NCBI RefSeq assembly: GCF_003345295.1
Contig: NZ_CP031055.1
Location: 124,001 to 188,000 of the forward strand
Origin: Vibrio splendidus
Lineage (GTDB): Bacteria; Pseudomonadota; Gammaproteobacteria; Enterobacterales; Vibrionaceae
Length of the DNA: 64,000 nucleotides
Reading direction: 5' to 3'
The stretch's first letter is position 1, and each line of letters starts with the position of its first letter. The position numbers were made by a program, and so were the translations under genes. Of this stretch, positions 46,592 through 55,266 are shown piece by piece. Below the pieces are notes generated by a model that made no database searches, was not told the origin of the DNA, and saw only the letters and a program-made list of their open reading frames with translations.

Positions 46592-46619
46592 AAAACCCAG
46601 CCTGAGAGCTGGGTTTTTT
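46592..46619. terminator. Bidirectional terminator between parC and degS
   Basis: AAAACCCAGC-CTGAGA-GCTGGGTTTT with A/T runs on both sides. Confidence 0.88.
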
Positions 46620-46680
46620 GTATTTGTATTTTACAGTTTGAGTTCAAGTCACCGCGTTATATGGAACTATAAATATATAA

Positions 46681-47745
46681 TTACAGGCGAGTATCTTCAG
46701 CAATCGTAACCTCAAGAGTTTTACTCTCTCCTTGGCGCAATATGCCAACATCAATGACAGTGCCTGGTCGCAAATCAGTAACGATGTCCATCACGCTTTG
46801 TCGACCGTTAATTTGGGTGTTGTTGATGCTGACAATGATGTCTTGTGCTTCAAAGCCTGCATCCGCAGCAGGGCCGTTAGGATCAATACCCAGTACGACA
46901 ATGCCGCCAATGTTCTTGTTTCCAAGCAAGCGCGACGTTACTGAATTGATATCTTGCCCGTCAATACCAATATATCCACGAATCACACGACCATCTGCGA
47001 TGATCTTCTCCATGATTTTATTAGCAAGTGGGTAGGGGATAGCAAACGAAATACCGTAGGTTTCCATATCGGTTGCTTGTTGGAAAGAAGCCGTATTAAT
47101 GCCGACCAGTTCGCCTTGTGAGTTGACGAGTGCACCACCAGAGTTACCTTCATTGATTGCCGCGTCTGTCTGGATAAAGGCTTGATGACCATCGGCACTA
47201 ATTGAAGAGCGACCGGTCGCCGAAATAATACCAAAGGTTGTGGTTTGGCCTAGATTGTATGGGTTACCGATAGCCAGTACTACGTCGCCTACGTTTGCTT
47301 TGTAATCTTGGTTCAGTGGAATCACAGGTAAGTTGTCACCGCTGACTCTGAGTATCGCGATATCGGTGCGCTTGTCTGAACCGACAAGCTGCGCTGCGGC
47401 TACTCGTCCGTCTTGAAGTGCCACGACGATTTGGTCAGCTTGAGCAACAACGTGGAAGTTGGTAATGATGTAGCCTTTTTCGCTGACAATGACTCCGGAC
47501 CCCAAGCCTTGAGTCAGCAGCTTGTTACGATCGCTTTCTGCGTATTTACGGCTATAAATATTGACCACAGCAGGTGCCGCTCGGCGTACCGCTTGGTTAA
47601 ATGAAATCTGAAGAGAGGCGATATTATCCACTTTAGGGATAGTGACGTCTGAAACAATGCCTGATCTTAAGCTCGGAAATGCGAGAAGAATAAGCGCCGC
47701 TGAAACAAGTCCAAGGGAAATAGAACGAAATAGAAAGGACAGCAT
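46681..47745 (-). CDS. degS: Periplasmic stress-sensing protease DegS
   Basis: Membrane-anchored serine protease that senses misfolded porins and cuts RseA, releasing sigma-E. 354 residues: N-terminal anchor (ISLGLVSAALILLAFPSL), trypsin-like domain with the triad His in TNFHVV, Asp in RTDIAIL and Ser in GNSGGALVN, and a single PDZ domain at the C-terminus, as expected for DegS. ATG 47745 follows GAGGG; the ATG 11 codons upstream lacks support. It lies 158 bases after degQ, separated by a strong terminator. Confidence 0.95.
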   Translation of the reverse strand: MLSFLFRSISLGLVSAALILLAFPSLRSGIVSDVTIPKVDNIASLQISFNQAVRRAAPAVVNIYSRKYAESDRNKLLTQGLGSGVIVSEKGYIITNFHVVAQADQIVVALQDGRVAAAQLVGSDKRTDIAILRVSGDNLPVIPLNQDYKANVGDVVLAIGNPYNLGQTTTFGIISATGRSSISADGHQAFIQTDAAINEGNSGGALVNSQGELVGINTASFQQATDMETYGISFAIPYPLANKIMEKIIADGRVIRGYIGIDGQDINSVTSRLLGNKNIGGIVVLGIDPNGPAADAGFEAQDIIVSINNTQINGRQSVMDIVTDLRPGTVIDVGILRQGESKTLEVTIAEDTRL

Positions 47746-47835
47746 GTTTCCCTCTTCAACAAGTAAGGTATGGAGCATCCGTCAATGGATGACTGACTTG
47801 ATTACGAGTGAAGCATAGCATTTTGATTGATCTAA

Positions 47836-47883
47836 AGAAAAGGGAGACTGAGTAAGTTTAAAGCAAACTTACTGAGCCTCCCT
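47836..47883 (-). terminator. Long-stem terminator of degQ
   Basis: Arms AGGGAGACTGAGTAAGTTT and AAACTTACTGAGCCTCCCT around a 5-base loop: 17 of 19 positions pair normally, followed on the minus strand by TTTTCTTT. Confidence 0.88.
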
Positions 47884-47903
47884 GTAATTGCGCTGACGTA
47901 TGA

Positions 47904-49259
47904 CTATCGAATAACTAGATAGATAGTCCTGTCGCCTCTTTGGATATTAAGCGCCAACACGCCAGGTTGTTTTTCAAGAATCTTTCTAAATTCAGCAAGG
48001 TTCTTAACGGATTGGCGGTTTACCCCGATGATGATGTCATCTTTAAGGAGTTGATAGGCTTCTGCTGGCGAACCTTGAGCGACACTTGATACCTTGACGC
48101 CTGTCGTTGAGTCGCTGTCGGTTGTGTTGGTGAGCTCTGCACCGGCAAGTCCTTCATGGAGCTTTTCAGCTTGTGTCTTACTATTGGTGGATTCACCCAG
48201 AGTTACATCAAAGGTCTTATTCTTTCCGTCACGAACGACACCAAGTTCGATCTGTTTACCTGCGCCGAGGGTTGCGACTTTGGCTCTTAACTCGCTAAAA
48301 GTATCAATGCGCTTACCATTTATAGAGACAATGACATCGCCCGCTTTCAGTCCGGCTTTGTCCGCAGCACTGTCGGGTACAATTTGGCTAACAAAAGCAC
48401 CTTTGCTGGACTCATAACCAAGCGCTTCCGCCAATTCAGAGGTCACCTCTCCGCCTTGAACACCCAGCATACCGCGTTTTACTTCACCGAAATCGAGAAT
48501 TTGTTCTGTCAGGTTTTTCATCATATTGGATGGGATTGCAAAGCCGATACCGACATTGCCTCCGTTAGGGCCAAGGATAGCCGTGTTGATACCAATCAGC
48601 TCACCGTTGAGATTCACTAACGCACCTCCAGAGTTACCACTGTTGATAGCTGCATCGGTTTGAATGAAGTTTTCAAAGTTCTCTAGATTTAGGCCGCTAC
48701 GACCGAGAGCAGAAACGATCCCGGATGTCACGGTTTGACCGAGTCCAAATGGGTTGCCGATAGCGACACTGAAATCACCGACTCTTAACTTGTCGGAGTC
48801 TGCAACTTTTATCTGGGTAAGGTTCTTGGCTGTTTCGAGTTTTAATAGCGCGATATCCGACATCTGGTCGCCGCCGATGAGCTCGGCATCGTACTCTCGA
48901 CCATCATGAAGTTTTACTTTGATATCGTCGGCACCATTGATGACATGGTAATTGGTAACAATATGGCCTTTCTTGGCATCAATGATCACACCAGAACCTA
49001 GCCCGCGGAATGGGCGTTCTCGTGTTTGTTCTGGACCAAAAAAGAATTGAAATTGTTCAGGGATTTGCTGACGTTGTACCTGTTTGCCTTCTACGGCAAT
49101 ACTAACCACAGCGGGGGTCACTTGTTCAAGCATAGGTGCAAGGCTTGGTAATTGTTCATTACCCACACTTAATGGCAGTGCGGCCGTTGCTTGAATGGGG
49201 GTGATGATTGAACTTAAGCTTAAAGTCAGTACCGATAAAGCAAGCAAAGGTTTTTTCAT
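47904..49259 (-). CDS. degQ: Periplasmic serine endoprotease DegQ/DegP family
   Basis: 451 residues: signal peptide (MKKPLLALSVLTLSLSSIITPIQATA), trypsin-like domain with TNYHVI (His), MSDIALLKL (Asp) and GNSGGALVN (Ser), then two PDZ domains (about 265-350 and 370-448). Length and the short Q-rich N-terminal loop fit DegQ better than DegP. It degrades or holds misfolded periplasmic proteins as an oligomer. Two adjacent ATGs exist; GAGGAG is better spaced for the second (49259). Lies between zapG and degS, the same as in E. coli. Confidence 0.94.
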   Translation of the reverse strand: MKKPLLALSVLTLSLSSIITPIQATAALPLSVGNEQLPSLAPMLEQVTPAVVSIAVEGKQVQRQQIPEQFQFFFGPEQTRERPFRGLGSGVIIDAKKGHIVTNYHVINGADDIKVKLHDGREYDAELIGGDQMSDIALLKLETAKNLTQIKVADSDKLRVGDFSVAIGNPFGLGQTVTSGIVSALGRSGLNLENFENFIQTDAAINSGNSGGALVNLNGELIGINTAILGPNGGNVGIGFAIPSNMMKNLTEQILDFGEVKRGMLGVQGGEVTSELAEALGYESSKGAFVSQIVPDSAADKAGLKAGDVIVSINGKRIDTFSELRAKVATLGAGKQIELGVVRDGKNKTFDVTLGESTNSKTQAEKLHEGLAGAELTNTTDSDSTTGVKVSSVAQGSPAEAYQLLKDDIIIGVNRQSVKNLAEFRKILEKQPGVLALNIQRGDRTIYLVIR

Positions 49260-49385
49260 CATAAACTCCTCTCTAGTTTAGGTCTTAACCCTCTTATACG
49301 TTTAATAAGTATGAGAAGTTTCAAATGACCTGAGTGAAAGTTATGACTCAAAAACCTTTGTAAAGTTCACAGAAGTGTTAAATGT

Positions 49386-49841
49386 TTACGATGCTTTTGC
49401 TGTTACAACATCGGGAGCATCCATGATTTCTTTCTTCTGCTCTGTAAATAAACCCGTTGCGCCATTAGCGTAATCTTTCGGTTGTTCTTCAAGTGTCGCC
49501 TCTTTAACTGAAGGCTTGTCTTGTGATTTGTCCGAATGGGCTGCGGCTGTTTTCACAAATGGATTATCTTGCTCTGGCAAATTAGGGATCAGCTCTGAGC
49601 TTGTTTTTTCCATGTGTTGGTACAGTTTTGTGTAGTCCTTACCTAAGGTGTCCAACATTTCTGCTGATTTCGCAAAGTGGTCAGCTAGCTCTTGTCGCTG
49701 CTGTTCAAGGGCAAACTTTGCGCTATCTAATTCTTTCTGTACGTTCTTTTGTTTTTTGTATTCAGGTGTCATGAGACGAGAAATAGCGACCCCTAAAATA
49801 ACTCCGACTAGTAAACCGGCAACGGCATACATCCAAGGCAT
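49386..49841 (-). CDS. zapG: ZapG/YhcB-type inner-membrane division protein (DUF1043)
   Basis: 151 residues. An N-terminal membrane helix (MYAVAGLLVGVILGVAISRL) is followed by a coiled coil (about 30-85) with the conserved AEMLDTLGKDYTKLYQHM, and a disordered acidic tail. This is the DUF1043 family. E. coli YhcB/ZapG links cell division with envelope synthesis; an exact mechanism is unsettled. GGAG lies upstream of ATG 49841. It is divergent from zapE, and both are near degQ, as in E. coli. Confidence 0.92.
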   Translation of the reverse strand: MPWMYAVAGLLVGVILGVAISRLMTPEYKKQKNVQKELDSAKFALEQQRQELADHFAKSAEMLDTLGKDYTKLYQHMEKTSSELIPNLPEQDNPFVKTAAAHSDKSQDKPSVKEATLEEQPKDYANGATGLFTEQKKEIMDAPDVVTAKAS

Positions 49842-50060
49842 AACAGCTCCTTATTATTGTTTTTTAACATGTTTGTTACTGCTTAGTTACACGTGATACG
49901 GCTCCATGGTACTATGAGAAAGCCGCAGTATAAAGAGAAATGCGTGTGCGCTAGTTAGCAGTTTGATGCTGCATTATTCACCGCATAGCGACATATCTCG
50001 TACTGTTTGGGCTCATTTTTATTTGCTGTCTGATATTGCTTTCATTGTGGAAATGTCGTC

Positions 50061-51165
50061 ATGAATCCCATTAAAAAATACGAACAAGATATAAAAGAAC
50101 ATGGATTTCAAAGAGATCCAGCGCAAGAGCAAGCCGTTAAATCTTTAGATGAACTCTTTCATCAATTCCAAGATTACATGAATACGCCTATTCCTCAACT
50201 GACTCGATTCCAGAAATTAATGGGCAAAAAGCCAGAACTGCCAGAGCCACCAAAAGGCCTCTATTTTTGGGGTGGCGTCGGGCGCGGTAAAACTTACTTA
50301 ATGGATACGTTCTACGATGCCTTACCGACCACAAAAAAAATGCGTGTTCACTTTCACCGCTTTATGTATCGAGCCCATGATGAGCTAAGGGCGCTAGGTA
50401 ATGTTAGCGACCCGTTGCCTTTAGTCGCAGATAAGTTGAAAGAAGAAGCGGATATTATCTGTTTTGATGAATTCTTTGTTTCAGACATCACGGATGCCAT
50501 GATCTTAGGAACTTTGTTCCAAGAGTTATTCGCTCGAAACGTTATCTTAGTCGCGACCTCTAATATTCCACCTGCGGATTTGTATCGTAATGGGTTGCAG
50601 CGAGCTCGCTTCTTACCCGCTATTAAGCTTATTCAAGGCAATTGCCATATTCTTAATGTCGATAGCGGAATCGATTATCGTCTTCGTACGTTAGAAACAG
50701 GCTGAGATCTATCATTACCCGCTGGATAGCCAAGCGAACATCAACCTCGAAACATATTACGCGCAGCTCGTTGGTGAAGATAAAGAGAAACTCAAACAGA
50801 TTGAGGTCAATCACCGTCAACTTGATGTAGTCGAAGCAAGCGATGGTGTATTACACGGCACGTTTGCTCAGCTTTGTCAGTCGGCTCGCAGCCAGAATGA
50901 CTATATTGAACTGTCTAGGGTTTATCACACGGTTCTGCTGGCTGATGTGTTGCAAATGGGCGCGACTTCAGATGACGCAGCAAGACGCTTTATTGCTTTA
51001 GTTGATGAGTTCTATGAGCGTAACGTTAAATTGATTATTTCAGCGGAAGTGGAGCTAGAAAAGCTGTATACCCATGGTCAGTTAGAATTTGAGTTTAAAC
51101 GTTGTCAGTCGCGTTTAATCGAAATGCAGAGCCATGAATATTTGGCAAAAGAACACTTAAGTTAG
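50061..51165 (+). pseudogene. zapE: zapE, cell-division ATPase, broken by a +1 frameshift
   Basis: AFG1-like ATPase that acts at the Z ring. The first frame runs 50061-50705 (214 residues) with Walker A GGVGRGKT (near residue 74), Walker B DIICFDEFFV and sensor-like VATSN. It then stops after RLRTLETG. Removing one A from the AAA at 50695-50697 restores RTLEQAEIYHYPL and the reading continues to 51165 through ARRFIALVDEFYERNVKL to the normal end HEYLAKEHLS, giving 367 residues. Codon use is normal on both sides. Either a recent mutation or a base-calling error; the C-terminal third is lost if real. Confidence 0.92.
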
Positions 51166-51247
51166 CTTTGATTATCTCGAATAAGAAAGAGAATTAAAAA
51201 AATCGTGATTTTGTTCAAAAAGAGGTGATTTTTTCTTCGCTCTTCTC

Positions 51248-51411
51248 TATAATCCTGCGACCTACCGTTACTGCGGGCCTCTAGCGATGAGTAAAATCAC
51301 GTTATGCCAAGAGTTTTCCAACACTCGAAGGGGTGATGATGGTAACTCTTAGACAGTGGGAATACGCGAGTATTCCTTAAGTGTAAATTTTTTAAATAGG
51401 TAATTATTAGC
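51248..51411 (+). promoter_or_regulatory. rplM-rpsI promoter and structured leader
   Basis: TATAAT at 51248-51253 (weak -35) puts the start near 51260, leaving a leader of ~150 bases. It can fold: AAGAGTT (51309-51315) pairs with AACTCTT (51344-51350), and GGAATAC-GCGA-GTATTCC (51359-51376) is a perfect 7-bp hairpin capped by a GNRA-type loop. E. coli L13 regulates its own mRNA through a leader; this one could be the counterpart. Confidence 0.6.
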
Positions 51412-51840
51412 ATGAAAACTTTCGTTGCTAAACCAGAAACTGTAAAACGCGACTGGTATGTTGTAGACGCTGAAGGCAAAACTCTTGGCCGTCTAGCAAG
51501 TGAAATCGCTTCTCGCCTACGCGGCAAGCACAAAGCAGAATACACTCCTCACGTAGACACTGGTGATTACATCATCGTTGTTAACGCTGAGAAAGTAGCT
51601 GTGACTGGTAACAAAGCTAAGGGTAAGGTTTACTACCGTCACTCTGAGTTCCCAGGTGGTCTTAAGACTATCACTTTTGAAAAGCTAATTGCTAAGAAAC
51701 CAGAAATGGTTCTTGAACTAGCAGTTAAAGGTATGCTTCCACGTGGTCCTCTAGGCCGCGCGATGTACCGTAAGCTTAAAGTATACGCTGGTACTGAGCA
51801 CAACCATGTTGCTCAACAACCACAAGTACTAGACATCTAA
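51412..51840 (+). CDS. rplM: 50S ribosomal protein L13
   Basis: 142 residues, the same length as E. coli L13, starting MKTFVAKPETVKRDWYVVDA and containing the signature VKGMLPRGPLGRAMYRKLKVY. An early-assembly protein of the large subunit. ATG 51412 follows TAGG at a short distance. rpsI begins 16 bases after the stop in the same transcript; the pair is universal in gammaproteobacteria. Confidence 0.98.
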   Translation: MKTFVAKPETVKRDWYVVDAEGKTLGRLASEIASRLRGKHKAEYTPHVDTGDYIIVVNAEKVAVTGNKAKGKVYYRHSEFPGGLKTITFEKLIAKKPEMVLELAVKGMLPRGPLGRAMYRKLKVYAGTEHNHVAQQPQVLDI

Positions 51841-51855
51841 TTGGGGATTAAGACA

Positions 51856-52248
51856 ATGGCAGAGAATCAATACTACGGCACTGGTCGTCGCAAAAGCTCA
51901 GCAGCTCGTGTTTTCATCAAACCAGGCTCTGGTGAGATCGTAATCAACAAGCGTAGCCTTGATGTTTACTTCGGTCGTCCAACTTCTCGTATGGTTGTTA
52001 AACAACCTCTTGAGCTAGTTGAACTAACTGAGAAACTTGACCTTTACATCACTGTTTCTGGTGGTGGTATTTCAGGTCAAGCTGGCGCAATCCGCCACGG
52101 TATCACTCGTGCTCTTATGGAATACGATGAAACTCTACGTCCTGCTCTACGTGCAGCTGGCTATGTTACGCGTGACGCTCGTTGCGTTGAACGTAAGAAA
52201 GTTGGTCTACGTAAAGCACGTCGTAAACCTCAATTCTCTAAGCGTTAA
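51856..52248 (+). CDS. rpsI: 30S ribosomal protein S9
   Basis: 130 residues (MAENQYYGTGRRKSSAARVF to the basic end KPQFSKR). The conserved C-terminal KR tail reaches the ribosomal P site. GGGGA precedes ATG 51856; the ATG 5 codons upstream overlaps the rplM stop region and is not likely. Ends at a terminator. Confidence 0.98.
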   Translation: MAENQYYGTGRRKSSAARVFIKPGSGEIVINKRSLDVYFGRPTSRMVVKQPLELVELTEKLDLYITVSGGGISGQAGAIRHGITRALMEYDETLRPALRAAGYVTRDARCVERKKVGLRKARRKPQFSKR

Positions 52249-52579
52249 TTTTTCCTTACCGAAAAATACACGCGACCAGTTTTATTACTGGAATTGTGGT
52301 TCAAAGCTCGGCTATATGCCGGGCTTTTTGTCTTTCTGGCTCCCGCTAAACGCTTCCCCCTCCTCGTTTTATTCCTAAATTCTTATATTTTGAAAGCTTT
52401 TGTAACCCAATGTGCGCTTTGCCTCATGATTGTTACAAAAAGGTAGCTTTATCTTGTCAAAAAGTAGGGTTTTATTTATCATTTGCCGTCAATAAATAGA
52501 ACTAAATACATATTTTGTTAGCCATGCTCTTTAATCGGAATTATTTCAATCCATAAGGAGCAAATGGGAGAATGTTTGG
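52249..52579 (+). promoter_or_regulatory. rpsI-petA gap: terminator, inverted repeat and pet promoter
   Basis: No gene in these 331 bases. The S9 terminator lies at 52303-52330. TTTTGTAAC (52398-52406) and GTTACAAAA (52432-52440) form a perfect 9-bp inverted repeat. TTGTCA (52454-52459), 17 bases, TATCAT (52477-52482) is a good promoter for petABC, about 100 bases before petA. The repeat lies directly upstream of the -35, where an activator would bind. Confidence 0.65.
52303..52330 (+). terminator. Terminator of rplM-rpsI
   Basis: AAGCTCGGC and GCCGGGCTT arms (one unpaired position on each side) around TATAT, then TTT. Confidence 0.8.
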
Positions 52580-53170
52580 ATGAGCAACGCGCCTTTAAAT
52601 AACGGTCGCAGGCGTTTCTTAACCGCAACAACAGCCGTTGTTGGTGGTTTGGGAGCAGCTGCTGTAGCCGTGCCTTTTATTAAATCATGGAACCCGAGTG
52701 CCAAAGCGAAAGCTGCGGGCGCGCCGGTGGAAGTGGAAGTCAGTAAGTTAGAACCGGGACAAATGGTTCGTGTCGAGTGGCAAGGTAAACCTGTATGGGT
52801 TGTACGCCGTGCTGAGTCGGTACTAGAGAACCTAAAAGCGATCGGTGGTCAACTTCGTGACCCTCAATCTGAAACTGAACAACAACCAGACTACGCACAG
52901 AACGAGTTTCGTTCAATTAAGCCGGAGTTCTTCATTGCTGTTGGTTTCTGTACGCACTTAGGTTGTTCTCCAACTTACCTGCCAGATTCTTTTGCAGAAC
53001 AAGTTCAGGGCGTTAAGTCTGGTTTCTTCTGTCCTTGTCATGGTTCAAAGTTTGATATGGCAGGTCGAGTATTCCAAGGCGTACCAGCCCCATTGAACCT
53101 TGTAGTGCCAAAGCATATGTATTTGAGTGACACTAAGATCATGATCGGTGTGGACGAGGGAGACGCATAA
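52580..53170 (+). CDS. petA: Cytochrome bc1 Rieske iron-sulfur subunit
   Basis: 196 residues. The N-terminus has a Tat-like RRRFLT and a membrane anchor (GGLGAAAVAVPFI), followed by the Rieske domain with cluster ligands in CTHLGC and CPCHGS and the flanking FDMAGRVFQGVPAP. It passes electrons from ubiquinol to cytochrome c1. The stop overlaps the petB start by one base (TAATG). First gene of the petABC operon. Confidence 0.96.
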   Translation: MSNAPLNNGRRRFLTATTAVVGGLGAAAVAVPFIKSWNPSAKAKAAGAPVEVEVSKLEPGQMVRVEWQGKPVWVVRRAESVLENLKAIGGQLRDPQSETEQQPDYAQNEFRSIKPEFFIAVGFCTHLGCSPTYLPDSFAEQVQGVKSGFFCPCHGSKFDMAGRVFQGVPAPLNLVVPKHMYLSDTKIMIGVDEGDA

Positions 53171-54435
53171 TGCAAGGATTGCTTGATTGGGTAGAAAAAC
53201 GTCTACCCGCAATGAATGCTTATAAAAAGCATTTATCTGAATACCCAATGCCTAAGAACTTTAACTTTTGGTACCTTTTCGGTTCTTTGGCAATGTTGGT
53301 ACTGGTTAACCAAATCCTTACAGGTATTTGGCTAACAATGAACTACGTTCCGTCTGGTGATGGCGCGTTTGCATCTGTTGAATACATCATGCGTGATGTG
53401 GAATACGGCTGGTTACTGCGTTACATGCACTCGACTGGTGCTTCGGCATTCTTCGTGGTTATCTACCTGCATATGTTCCGTGGTCTAATCTACGGTTCTT
53501 ACCAAAAGCCTCGTGAGCTACTTTGGCTCTTCGGTATGCTGATCTTCTTAGTGCTTATGGCTGAGGCTTTCATGGGTTACTTACTACCATGGGGGCAAAT
53601 GTCTTACTGGGGTGCTCAGGTAATCATTTCTCTGTTTGGCGCGATTCCTGTTATTGGTGATGACCTAACGCTTTGGATCCGTGGTGATTACATCATCTCT
53701 GGTGCAACGCTGAACCGTTTCTTCGCACTGCACGTTATCGCTCTACCAATCGTACTTCTGCTGCTTATCGTACTTCACGTACTAGCGCTGCACGAAGTGG
53801 GTTCGAACAACCCAGACGGTATCGAGACTAAGCTTCCTAAAGGCACTATGGGCGACGACTACAAAACTCAGTTCCCATTCCACAAGGATTACACTAAGAA
53901 ATACGACATCATTGACTCTGTTCCTTTCCACCCATACGGGACGGTGAAAGATATGGTCGGTGTTGCTGGTTTCCTATTCTTGTTCTGTTACGTGCTGTTC
54001 TTTAACCCAGAGATGGGTGGGTACTTCCTTGAGCCGCCTAACTTCGAAGCTGCTAACCCACTGAAAACACCTGAGCATATTGCTCCAGTTTGGTACTTCA
54101 CGCCGTTCTACGCTGTACTTCGTGCTGTTCCTGATAAGCTGATAGGTGTAGTTGCAATGGGTGCATCTATTGTTGTGCTATTCCTACTGCCATGGTTCGA
54201 CCGTTGTAAAGTGCGTTCTTACCGTTACCGTAGCAAACTGCATTTGATTAACATCATCCAATTCACAATAAGCTTTATTGCGCTTGGTGTACTTGGTGCG
54301 CTTCCAGCAACGCCAACGTATACGCTACTGGCTCAGATCTTTAGCTTAGGTTATTTCATGTTCTTCGTTCTACTGTGGTTCTACAGTAAAAATGAAGCGA
54401 CGAAACCATTACCAGAAAGGGTGACATTCAAATGA
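53170..54435 (+). CDS. petB: Cytochrome bc1 cytochrome b subunit
   Basis: 421 residues with about eight membrane helices, the haem-carrying core of the bc1 complex. The haem ligand histidines sit in RYMHSTGASAFFVVIYLHMFRG (first pair) and FALHVIALPIVLLLLIVLHV (second pair), given here as separate landmarks. The Qo-site motif usually written PEWY is PVWY here (residues 306-309). It overlaps petA by one base and petC by four. Confidence 0.96.
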   Translation: MQGLLDWVEKRLPAMNAYKKHLSEYPMPKNFNFWYLFGSLAMLVLVNQILTGIWLTMNYVPSGDGAFASVEYIMRDVEYGWLLRYMHSTGASAFFVVIYLHMFRGLIYGSYQKPRELLWLFGMLIFLVLMAEAFMGYLLPWGQMSYWGAQVIISLFGAIPVIGDDLTLWIRGDYIISGATLNRFFALHVIALPIVLLLLIVLHVLALHEVGSNNPDGIETKLPKGTMGDDYKTQFPFHKDYTKKYDIIDSVPFHPYGTVKDMVGVAGFLFLFCYVLFFNPEMGGYFLEPPNFEAANPLKTPEHIAPVWYFTPFYAVLRAVPDKLIGVVAMGASIVVLFLLPWFDRCKVRSYRYRSKLHLINIIQFTISFIALGVLGALPATPTYTLLAQIFSLGYFMFFVLLWFYSKNEATKPLPERVTFK

Positions 54436-55169
54436 AAAAGTGGATTGTAATTTTATTTGCTATGTTGCCGTCACTGGCGATGGCAGCGGGTGCAAGCGTA
54501 CCATTAGATAAAGCAAACAATGATTTAACAGATAAAGCCTCATTGCAAAATGGCGCTAAGATGTTTATGAACTACTGTTTTGCTTGTCACTCAACGCAGT
54601 ACCAGCGTTATGAACGTGTTGCGAATGATTTAGAGATCCCTGTAGATCTAATGAAGGAAAACCTGATTTTCGACCCTGAAGCGAAAATAGGTAGCTTGAT
54701 GGTTAATGCTATGCCCTCTGATCAAGCGGCAAGTTGGTTTGGTGCTCCTCCACCAGATCTAACTTTGGTTGCTCGTGTTCGTGGCGCAGATTGGCTATAC
54801 ACGTACCTTCGTACCTTCTATGAAGACCCATCTCGTCCGTTTGGCGTGAACAACATTGTTTTCCCAAGTGTCGGTATGCCGCACGTTCTTGAAGAGCTGC
54901 AAGGTATTCCAACACCAATCTACGATACTCATATGGTAGATGGCGAGGAAGTGACTACTGTTGTTGGCACTGAAACTGACGGTTCTGGTGAATTAAGTGC
55001 TGGTGAATACGACGAAGCAGTTCGTGACCTTGTTAACTTTTTGGTTTACTCGGGCGACCCAGTTCAACTTGAGCGTCATGCAATGGGTTGGTGGGTAATG
55101 GCCTTCTTAGTAATCTTCACTATCATCGTGATTTTGCTGAAGAAAGAGTATTGGCGTGATGTGCACTAA
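54432..55169 (+). CDS. petC: Cytochrome bc1 cytochrome c1 subunit
   Basis: 245 residues. Signal peptide MKKWIVILFAMLPSLAMA, haem c site CFACHS (CxxCH), a likely Met ligand in the NIVFPSVGMPHVLE region, and a C-terminal anchor (MAFLVIFTIIVILLKKEYW). Accepts electrons from the Rieske protein and passes them to a soluble or membrane cytochrome c. Overlaps petB by four bases (ATGA). The operon ends at a terminator. Confidence 0.96.
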   Translation: MKKWIVILFAMLPSLAMAAGASVPLDKANNDLTDKASLQNGAKMFMNYCFACHSTQYQRYERVANDLEIPVDLMKENLIFDPEAKIGSLMVNAMPSDQAASWFGAPPPDLTLVARVRGADWLYTYLRTFYEDPSRPFGVNNIVFPSVGMPHVLEELQGIPTPIYDTHMVDGEEVTTVVGTETDGSGELSAGEYDEAVRDLVNFLVYSGDPVQLERHAMGWWVMAFLVIFTIIVILLKKEYWRDVH

Positions 55170-55212
55170 TTATGCTATAATACCGTGCTAATTCCCAAAT
55201 TATGTTAATGTT

Positions 55213-55243
55213 CAATGGAGGCTTTAGGCCTCCATTGTTTTTA
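55213..55243 (+). terminator. Terminator of petABC
   Basis: CAATGGAGGC-TTTA-GGCCTCCATTG (one extra G) with a T-run. Confidence 0.87.
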
Positions 55244-55266
55244 TTTAAAGTGTACTGGAGGGCTCC

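Noticed and set aside
50690..50710. Programmed ribosomal frameshift in zapE
   Set aside because: No slippery heptamer, only three A, and ZapE homologues are encoded in one frame.
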